Below, one piece after another: positions 1-4,565 of a stretch of DNA of 5,779 bases. Position 1 is the stretch's first letter, and each line of letters opens with the position of its first letter. The notes below the pieces were generated by a model, which did no database searches, had not been told where the DNA came from, and saw only the letters and a program-made list of their open reading frames with translations. Origin of the DNA: Alphaproteobacteria bacterium (GTDB lineage Bacteria > Pseudomonadota > Alphaproteobacteria > RF32 > CAG-239); contig DPKR01000081.1 in NCBI GenBank assembly GCA_003542415.1, positions 1 through 5,779 of the forward strand, given 5' to 3'. A program made the translations under genes and the position numbers.

Positions 1-737
1 CAAATTGCCGTTGCAATGTCATCTATTGTTTTAGCCACAATATGACACTCTATTTTTTCCCCTGAAATCAATTCATTTAAATAAGCCGTTGCTTTTTTTG
101 AATCATATTTTACAGGATCAGTATAAATGCCGTATAGATACATATATGTATCTGCCATATAAAGTTCGTTGGCACCATATATAATCGGAGTTCCGTAAAT
201 GATTTGCGGATGATCAAGATATTTTAAGTCAAGGCCCTCTACTTTTTTGTATTCCACTGTTTGCGGTTGAGGCTTTGTTTCAACAACAGTTGTTTCAAGA
301 ACGGGAACAACTATTTCCTTTGCTTGTTGAACTTTTTTCTCCGGTTTTTTCTGAATATTCCATGTTGCATATTTTTGTGGTTCTTCTGTCTGTTTTTCCG
401 TTTTTGTTTCGATCTTTTGCGGTTCGACCTTTGCATGTTTTAATTTGATTTGTTTTGCAAATTTGGTTGGCTTTTGCTCTATCTCCCCAATTGGTATTTC
501 TTTAAGCACTTGTTTTTGCTCTGTGCTCATCGATAGCTTTGAGGCATACCAATCATAGATTTGAGAAAAACTTACACCGTTAAAGAGCGGGACAGCCATT
601 AAAAGAGCAACAATAATAAGCAACACTATTAAAAACTTGAAAGGATGACGAAGCGGATATGCCACAAACAAGAAAAGTTGATGCAAAAGTTTTGCAATCC
701 CTTTCAATTTTATATCTTTTAAGCTTTCAAATTCCAT
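1..737 (-). CDS. Membrane-anchored protein with a degenerate SNase (thermonuclease)-like domain, partial at its C-terminus
   Basis: The minus strand is open from an ATG at 737 to the window edge, giving 245 codons and a cut codon TG-. Residues 1-32 are basic (KDIKLKGIAK, YPLRHPFK) and precede one hydrophobic segment at about 33-49 (FKFLIVLLIIVALLMAV), so the N-terminus should be cytoplasmic and the rest periplasmic. Residues 75-165 form a Lys/Gln/Glu/Pro-rich, probably disordered linker. From about 178 the pattern follows the SNase fold: IIYGANEL sits where V-x-D-G-D-T-L is expected, YLYGIYTDP where R-L-x-G-I-D-A-P-E is expected, and KATAYLNELISGEKIECHIV where the A-x-x-x-L-x-x-L-x-x-G-x-x-V-x-C helix and strand lie. 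The catalytic Asp, Arg and Glu positions are replaced, so it is probably not an active nuclease. The fold call is by eye and the end of the domain is missing. The start is supported by GGGAGT nine bases upstream and the overlap with the metG stop. Confidence 0.6.
   Translation of the reverse strand, partial: MEFESLKDIKLKGIAKLLHQLFLFVAYPLRHPFKFLIVLLIIVALLMAVPLFNGVSFSQIYDWYASKLSMSTEQKQVLKEIPIGEIEQKPTKFAKQIKLKHAKVEPQKIETKTEKQTEEPQKYATWNIQKKPEKKVQQAKEIVVPVLETTVVETKPQPQTVEYKKVEGLDLKYLDHPQIIYGTPIIYGANELYMADTYMYLYGIYTDPVKYDSKKATAYLNELISGEKIECHIVAKTIDDIATAI
136..153. repeat. 18-bp perfect palindrome inside the SNase-like gene
   Basis: AGATACATATATGTATCT is its own reverse complement and falls in the codons for the ADTYMYLY stretch. 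The AT-rich alternating core makes chance occurrence likely. No function is inferred. Confidence 0.5.
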
Positions 738-2434
738 TATTTATTACTCCCATATTTTTGTTTTAATTCTTCCAAGCGCTCGGGGCTGATACGTTCAAAC
801 AAAGGTTCTCCGACCTCAAATGGTTCGCCGCCTTTAAAAAACATCATTTCATTTGAAACGTTAAAATCTCTAAGGCCGCTATGTTCATCAATTTTTAAGT
901 TTAAGCGCGCAAGCATATTCTCGGCTGTTTGCGGCATAATCGGAAACGTTAAAAGCGCAAAAATGCGAATCAAATTGATACACACATTCAAGATTGCACC
1001 GGCACGTTCAGGGTTTTCTTTGATCACTGTCCACGGCTCAGAGGCTGTGATATAGTTGTTGCCTTCTACCCAAACGGCTCGGAGCTCGGCAAGCGCTTTT
1101 CTAAATTCGAATTCTTTGAAATATTTGAAATACAAATCAATATGTTCTTGCAGATTTTTGGCAAGCTCTTTTTCCAAATCAGTCCAAACACCTTTTACCG
1201 GAATGGTATTGCCGATTTTGGATGATGTCATTTTTAAAACGCGCGAGACAAAATTGCCCAAAACGCCGTTCAAATCTTTGTTGATTACCCCTGCAAACAA
1301 ATCAAACGTAAAACTTGAATCAGAGCTTTCCGGCACATTGCTCATCAAAAAATAACGCCAATAATCTGCCGGCATTTCGGTTATGGCGTCACCAGCGAAA
1401 ACACCTCTGTTTTCAGATTTTGAAAATTTGCCGCCCTCATAAGTGAGATAGCTGAAACCTTTGAGATAATCCACTTTTTTGAAATTCATCCCCGTGCCTA
1501 AAAGCGTTGCCGGAAAAGTGATTGAGTGATACGGCACATTATCTTTGCCCATAAACTGGGCATAATAAACATCCTTATCCTCAAACCACCAGTCTTTCCA
1601 ATTTCGCTCATTTGGCTTTTCATCAGACCATTGTTTTGTGATGCCGATGTAACCGATCGGAGCGTCAAACCAAACATAAAACACCTTATCTTCATAGCCT
1701 TTTTTCGGCACCGGGAAGCCCCATTTTAGATCGCGCGTGATGCAGCGCGCTTCCAAGCCTTCTTTGAGCCATTTTAGCGCAATCGAATAAGCTACATCGG
1801 GCCAATATGCCTCTTTTGTTTTGAGCCAATTTTTGAGCTCCGGCTCAATTTTCGGCAAGTTCAAAAACAGGTGTTTTGATTCCCTCACCTCCAGATTCGT
1901 TGATCCCGAAATAGAGCTTTTGGGGTTTATCAAATCTGTCGGCTCCAAAACCTTTGTGCAGTTTTCGCACTGGTCGCCACGTGCTTTTTCATAACCGCAA
2001 TATGGGCAAGTACCTGTGATGTAGCGGTCTGCCAAAAACATTTGATCATCTATTGAATAAACCTGCTTGACCGTGCGCTCTTCAATATAGCCGTTTTTAT
2101 CCAAAGCCTCAAAAATTTGGTAGGTGATTTCTTTGTTTTGCTCAGATGATGTGCGCCCGAAATAGTCAAACGAGAGATTAAAATCTTTATATGTTTGATA
2201 ATGGCGCTTATGATTCATATCGCAATAACTTTGGACATCCATACCGGCTTTTAAGGCACCGACCTCAGAGGTCGTGCCGTGTTCATCCGTTCCGACAATA
2301 TACAAGACCTCATTACCCATCATGCGCATAAATCTTGCATAAACATCGGACGGAAGCAAGCAACCGACCATATGCCCCAAGTGCGGCACACCGTTGATGT
2401 AAGGAAGCGCAGAAGTGATGAGTATTTTTTTCAT
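737..2434 (-). CDS. metG: Methionyl-tRNA synthetase, archaeal/eukaryotic-like type
   Basis: This class I aminoacyl-tRNA synthetase (565 residues, cytoplasmic) charges tRNA-Met with methionine using ATP. The HIGH motif is HLGH at residues 18-21 and GTDEHG lies at 48-53. A zinc knuckle is formed by C143-P-Y-C146 and C156-E-N-C159. The second Cys pair found in two-zinc forms is absent (PKSSISG in that place). The KMSKS loop is K336-F-S-K-S340. The helical anticodon-binding domain starts at about 370 and keeps the anticodon-reading Trp in EPW468. There is no C-terminal tRNA-binding (EMAP/Arc1p-like) domain. I chose ATG 2434 because it gives the standard start MKKILITSALPY and has AAAGGGG ten bases upstream. 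An in-frame ATG at 2506 would add 24 unconserved residues and lies at or above the likely promoter. The style (VPHLGHMVG, YEGGKFSKS) resembles archaeal and eukaryotic cytosolic enzymes rather than the usual alphaproteobacterial MetG. It is followed by the overlapping SNase-like gene. Confidence 0.96.
   Translation of the reverse strand: MKKILITSALPYINGVPHLGHMVGCLLPSDVYARFMRMMGNEVLYIVGTDEHGTTSEVGALKAGMDVQSYCDMNHKRHYQTYKDFNLSFDYFGRTSSEQNKEITYQIFEALDKNGYIEERTVKQVYSIDDQMFLADRYITGTCPYCGYEKARGDQCENCTKVLEPTDLINPKSSISGSTNLEVRESKHLFLNLPKIEPELKNWLKTKEAYWPDVAYSIALKWLKEGLEARCITRDLKWGFPVPKKGYEDKVFYVWFDAPIGYIGITKQWSDEKPNERNWKDWWFEDKDVYYAQFMGKDNVPYHSITFPATLLGTGMNFKKVDYLKGFSYLTYEGGKFSKSENRGVFAGDAITEMPADYWRYFLMSNVPESSDSSFTFDLFAGVINKDLNGVLGNFVSRVLKMTSSKIGNTIPVKGVWTDLEKELAKNLQEHIDLYFKYFKEFEFRKALAELRAVWVEGNNYITASEPWTVIKENPERAGAILNVCINLIRIFALLTFPIMPQTAENMLARLNLKIDEHSGLRDFNVSNEMMFFKGGEPFEVGEPLFERISPERLEELKQKYGSNK
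746..751 (-). promoter_or_regulatory. Ribosome binding site of the SNase-like gene, inside the metG 3' end
   Basis: The minus strand reads GGGAGT, then eight bases (AATAAATA), then ATG at 737. It lies within the last codons of metG, so the downstream gene has its own Shine-Dalgarno sequence as well as the TAATG stop-start overlap. This supports the 737 start. Confidence 0.7.
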
Positions 2435-2474
2435 TTTGTATTTTCCCCTTTGGTTATTATTTTGTTTTGGCTTT

Positions 2475-2502
2475 ATTTTATGCGGTTTTGATAAAACTTC
2501 AA
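2475..2502 (-). promoter_or_regulatory. Likely metG promoter
   Basis: On the minus strand TTGAAG (2502-2497), a 16-base spacer and TAAAAT (2480-2475) form a reasonable sigma70-type promoter (4/6 and 5/6 matches). The -10 is about 40 bases upstream of the metG ATG and downstream of the preceding terminator. This fits an independent metG transcript and argues against the longer N-terminus. It is predicted by eye in AT-rich DNA. Confidence 0.45.
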
Positions 2503-2526
2503 GCATATTTTGACATTATTACTAAC

Positions 2527-2558
2527 AAAAAAACAGAGTTTTTTAGACTCTGCTTTTT
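2527..2558 (-). terminator. Intrinsic terminator after the pilin-like gene
   Basis: On the minus strand, CAGAGT and ACTCTG form a six-pair stem around a loop of about seven bases, extended by a G-U pair, and are followed by a run of Ts. An A-run on the upstream side could lengthen the stem. It starts about 17 bases past the pilin stop codon. With runs on both sides it could also act in the other direction. Confidence 0.75.
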
Positions 2559-2575
2559 CTGCTACGAGAATATGA

Positions 2576-3190
2576 TCAATCTAAACGAACCACCAAATAA
2601 AAGTCACATGGTTCATTTGAACTACACCCTTGGCAACCTGTGATAATATTCTCCATCGTCACTTCCGTTTTCCCCTCAACAGGATCATAAATACTTTCAC
2701 CGCCATTTGTTTGATTACTTATACTCCAGTATCCGCCAGAATCACTATTTTCAGGATAATACCACCACTCTGTCGGTATCGCCTCTTTCCAAGGGGCAGA
2801 CGAAAAAGCAACACATGACTTAGAATCTGTAAAAAAGACATGAAATTGTCCATAGACATAAGCACCATTATCATAAAACCACATATAAAAATTACCAATT
2901 GGTAATTGGCATACTTCAGGCCAACCTGAAATACTTGCTTTTTTACACTCTTTTAAGAAGCCGTACTGAACGGCATTGTTTACATCAATAGATTTATCCT
3001 TTCCCCAACCTGTTTGTTCTAATTCCGCAAGCCTTTGTAGCGCACCTTGAAAAATCTCTATTGTCTGATTGACTTTATGACGAAACATCGCCTTTGAGTA
3101 ACCTGCAAGTGCCCCTGCCGATAAAACACCGATAATCGCCAAAACCCCGAGCATCTCAACCATCGACCGACCTGTTTCTTTGTTTTTCAT
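2576..3190 (-). CDS. Type IV pilin / pseudopilin-like protein
   Basis: This is a 204-residue protein with a class III (prepilin) leader. A short basic leader MKNKETG is followed by R8-S-M-V-E12 and a hydrophobic helix to about residue 30 (MLGVLAIIGVLSAGALAGY). Cleavage after G7 by a prepilin peptidase would leave the conserved Glu at mature position 5, but position 1 is Arg instead of the usual Phe or Met. The helix continues amphipathically to about 58 (MFRHKVNQTIEIFQ). The globular part is rich in Trp, Tyr and Gly and has six cysteines (82, 94, 126, 186, 189, 195), suggesting disulfides after export. I recall this N-terminus in large pilin-like families of gut alphaproteobacteria. The exact role (pilus, competence or type II secretion subunit) cannot be told. 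The start has GAAAGGA seven bases upstream. It is a single gene with its own terminator, downstream of a structured RNA segment. Confidence 0.85.
   Translation of the reverse strand: MKNKETGRSMVEMLGVLAIIGVLSAGALAGYSKAMFRHKVNQTIEIFQGALQRLAELEQTGWGKDKSIDVNNAVQYGFLKECKKASISGWPEVCQLPIGNFYMWFYDNGAYVYGQFHVFFTDSKSCVAFSSAPWKEAIPTEWWYYPENSDSGGYWSISNQTNGGESIYDPVEGKTEVTMENIITGCQGCSSNEPCDFYLVVRLD
2890..2907. repeat. 18-bp perfect palindrome inside the pilin-like gene
   Basis: AATTACCAATTGGTAATT is its own reverse complement. It encodes part of the QLPIGN segment, so it may be chance under coding constraint. No other copy is seen in the window. Confidence 0.6.
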
Positions 3191-3197
3191 TTTCAGT

Positions 3198-3204
3198 TCC
3201 TTTC
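3198..3204 (-). promoter_or_regulatory. Ribosome binding site of the pilin-like gene
   Basis: GAAAGGA on the minus strand lies seven bases before the ATG at 3190. It is six bases downstream of the hairpin at 3211-3246, close enough for that structure to affect ribosome entry. Confidence 0.75.
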
Positions 3205-3210
3205 TTTTAG

Positions 3211-3246
3211 ACCCCTAACTCGCACAACGGTGTTGCGCTCAGGGGT
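3211..3246 (-). promoter_or_regulatory. Structured 5' leader hairpin of the pilin-like gene
   Basis: In minus-strand RNA, ACCCCT (3246-3241) pairs with AGGGGT (3216-3211). Inside this, GCGCAAC (3238-3232) pairs with GTTGTGC (3228-3222) over an ACC loop, with an asymmetric internal loop (GA against GAGTT). One inner pair is G-U on the minus strand and would be an A-C mismatch on the plus strand, so the element fits the pilin mRNA leader. There is no U-run, so it is not a terminator. The 3' arm AGGGG is itself SD-like. A role in translation control or mRNA stability is inference. Confidence 0.6.
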
Positions 3247-3254
3247 GACGTTAT

Positions 3255-3290
3255 AAAAAAATCCATTTCGAATTAAAAACTCAAAATGGA
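3255..3290 (-). terminator. Strong intrinsic terminator of the structured RNA upstream of the pilin gene
   Basis: On the minus strand TCCATTTTGAG (3290-3280) pairs with TTCGAAATGGA (3272-3262) over an 11-pair stem with a seven-base loop and two G-U pairs, followed directly by seven Ts (3261-3255). The G-U pairs would be A-C mismatches on the other strand, so it terminates leftward transcription. No gene on the minus strand ends here, so it must end an RNA made from this gap. Confidence 0.82.
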
Positions 3291-3422
3291 GGAGCTGAAA
3301 AACTGTCAACACACAGTCTCTCTTATTCGTCACAAAATGCACTTATTTCGAGAACTCCTTCCGAAGAGGAGCTATTGTGTTGAGTGTGTTTTTCAGGCAC
3401 CATCGTTTGATTTTCAAACGAT
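3255..3422 (-). ncRNA. Candidate small RNA or attenuated leader, about 168 nt, family not recognised
   Basis: It is bounded by a near-consensus promoter (3428-3456) and a strong terminator (3255-3290). Predicted parts, 5' to 3' on the minus strand, begin with a hairpin at the very 5' end: ATCGTTTG and CAAACGAT around AAAAT (3422-3402). A long central stem follows, CTGAAAAAC (3396-3388) with GTTTTTCAG (3303-3295), continued after an internal loop by CAACACA (3382-3376) with TGTGTTG (3313-3307). Inside lies a hairpin CTCCTC-TTCG-GAAGGAG (3371-3355) capped by the stable cUUCGg tetraloop, and a possible TTCTC/GAGAG arm. The terminator comes last. UUCG is on the minus strand only, which agrees with the promoter and with the terminator's G-U pairs. 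It is not 6S, SRP, tmRNA or a riboswitch class I can recognise. It could be a free sRNA or the 5' leader of the pilin gene with conditional termination. Confidence 0.68.
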
Positions 3423-3427
3423 ACGTT

Positions 3428-3456
3428 ATTATCATATATCAAAGAAAAATTGTCAA
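3428..3456 (-). promoter_or_regulatory. Near-consensus sigma70-type promoter for the structured RNA
   Basis: TTGACA (3456-3451, perfect), a 17-base spacer and GATAAT (3433-3428, 5/6) on the minus strand. A start about six bases downstream would fall at A3422 or nearby G3424, just where the 5' hairpin begins. It is the best promoter in the window. Confidence 0.8.
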
Positions 3457-3534
3457 GAAAAAAGCGCTGAAAAACAAAATATCTCTTTCTTTTTTTGCAA
3501 AATGGATTAGATTATCCAAAAAATAAAATTTTAG
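3457..3534 (+). other. Upstream region of ldh, no clear promoter
   Basis: ldh must be transcribed from this gap. A TTGTCA at 3450-3455 overlaps the -35 of the leftward promoter on the other strand, but the nearest -10-like sequences (CAAAAT at 3475-3480, TAAAAT at 3524-3529) are badly spaced for it. A pyrimidine-rich tract (3482-3497) and AT-rich DNA follow. The exact promoter cannot be assigned. Confidence 0.3.
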
Positions 3535-3541
3535 AAAAGGA
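3535..3541 (+). promoter_or_regulatory. Ribosome binding site deciding the ldh start
   Basis: AAAAGGA ends eight bases before ATG 3550, good spacing. The TTG at 3547 directly before it is in frame but gains nothing, and an ATG at 3543 is out of frame. Confidence 0.75.
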
Positions 3542-3549
3542 AATGTTTG

Positions 3550-4515
3550 ATGGATAAAGATTGTTTGAATTGTCCGCACGGGCGCAAGGTTGTGATTATC
3601 GGTTGCGGGTTTGTCGGGGCGGCATCGGCTTTTGCTTTGATGCAATCAGGGCTTTTTTCTGAAATGGTTTTAATCGACAGCGATGAAAACAAAGCTCAAG
3701 GCGAGGCTTTAGATATCAGCCATGGTGTGCCGTTTGCAAAGCCTGTGAAAATTTATGCTGGCGGCTACCAAGACATTAAAGATGCTTCAATCATTGTTTT
3801 AACCGCCGGAGCCAACCAAAAACCCGGCGAAACAAGGCTTGATTTGGTCAAGAAAAACATCAGTATTTTTAAAACCATTTTACCGCAAATTAAACAAAGC
3901 GGTTTTAAGGGAATTTTGCTTGTGGTGGCAAACCCTGTCGATATTTTGACAACCGTTGCCGTCAAATTCTCCGGCTTGCCAGAAAAACATGTTTTAGGCT
4001 CAGGAACGGTTTTAGACACGGCAAGGCTCAAATATGAGCTCGGCAATCACTTAAATGTTGATCCCCGAAGCGTTCATGCCTTTATTATCGGCGAGCATGG
4101 CGATTCTGAAATTGCAGCATGGTCTTCCGCCAATGTTTCGGGGATTGAACTCAATCGCTTTTGTGAAATGCGCGGACATTTTCATCATGAGGAGGCCATG
4201 GAGCGCATTGCAAATGATGTGAAAAACAGCGCTTATGAAATTATTGAAAAGAAAAAAGCAACCTATTACGGCATTGCAATGTCTGTCAAACGTATTTGCG
4301 AGGCTATTATGCGCGATGAAAAATCAATATTGCCTATTTCTTCTATGATGTATGGTGAATACGGTATCGGAGGGATTTCTCTTAGTATGCCTGCCATTGT
4401 CGGCAAAGACGGGGTGGAAACACATGTGCCGATCAAACTAAACGAAACGGAAGCTTTAAGGCTTCGAAAATCAGCCCAAACCTTAAAAGACATTTTAAAC
4501 CAAAATGAGATATAA
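3550..4515 (+). CDS. ldh: L-lactate dehydrogenase (NAD-dependent)
   Basis: This cytoplasmic enzyme reduces pyruvate to L-lactate with NADH, regenerating NAD+ in fermentation. It has 321 residues, normal for the LDH/MDH family. The Rossmann motif is G18-C-G-F-V-G23 with acidic D43 binding the NAD ribose. The substrate loop is G-A-N-Q90-K-P-G-E-T-R96. Gln at the specificity position indicates lactate rather than malate dehydrogenase (Arg there), and R96 is the catalytic loop arginine. D156 and R159 (LDTAR) and catalytic H183 (GEHGDSE) are all present, as is T238 near the substrate. At the allosteric fructose-1,6-bisphosphate site, H176 is present but the usual Arg is K161. The N-terminus has a short extension with C5-L-N-C8-P-H ahead of the first strand, which I do not know from typical LDHs. 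It is a monocistronic gene converging on rpsA, with a shared terminator. Confidence 0.94.
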   Translation: MDKDCLNCPHGRKVVIIGCGFVGAASAFALMQSGLFSEMVLIDSDENKAQGEALDISHGVPFAKPVKIYAGGYQDIKDASIIVLTAGANQKPGETRLDLVKKNISIFKTILPQIKQSGFKGILLVVANPVDILTTVAVKFSGLPEKHVLGSGTVLDTARLKYELGNHLNVDPRSVHAFIIGEHGDSEIAAWSSANVSGIELNRFCEMRGHFHHEEAMERIANDVKNSAYEIIEKKKATYYGIAMSVKRICEAIMRDEKSILPISSMMYGEYGIGGISLSMPAIVGKDGVETHVPIKLNETEALRLRKSAQTLKDILNQNEI

Positions 4516-4549
4516 AAAAAGAACCGAGCAAATGCCCGGTTCTTTTTTT
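4514..4549. terminator. Symmetric bidirectional terminator between ldh and rpsA
   Basis: Seven As, GAACCG (4521-4526), a mismatch, GC, an AAAT loop, GC, CGGTTC (4537-4542) and seven Ts. Read from either strand it gives a GC-rich stem followed by Ts, serving both converging genes. The first two As belong to the ldh TAA stop codon. Confidence 0.88.
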
Positions 4550-4565
4550 GTTTGCTTAAAGCTTA

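Noticed and set aside
261..443. Plus-strand 60-codon frame rich in Phe, Leu and Cys
   Set aside because: It is the antisense of the Lys/Gln-rich linker of the SNase-like gene and has no SD or family resemblance.
2435..2506. A 24-residue N-terminal extension of MetRS from the ATG at 2506
   Set aside because: The residues are unlike any MetRS start, the extension overlaps the likely promoter, and ATG 2434 has its own SD and gives the conserved N-terminus.
3323..3403. A 26-codon minus-strand open frame inside the RNA, starting MVPEKHTQ, possible leader peptide
   Set aside because: Its ATG sits in the arm of the 5' hairpin and has no SD; there is no run of regulatory codons.
3255..3422. TPP-like riboswitch suggested by GGTGCCTGA near the 5' end
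   Set aside because: The rest of the TPP core is absent, and no other riboswitch signature was seen.
3255..3422. 6S RNA, suggested by the length
   Set aside because: The 5' and 3' ends do not pair with each other; instead there are separate terminal hairpins and no clear large central bubble.
3286..3510. Plus-strand 74-codon open frame across the intergenic region
   Set aside because: It lies antisense to the structured RNA and its promoter, is of low-complexity composition at the end, and resembles no protein I know. The GGAGG near it is the complement of the RNA's CTCCTCC.
3550..4515. Malate dehydrogenase instead of lactate dehydrogenase
   Set aside because: The specificity loop has Gln90 (NQKPGETR), the lactate dehydrogenase form, not Arg.
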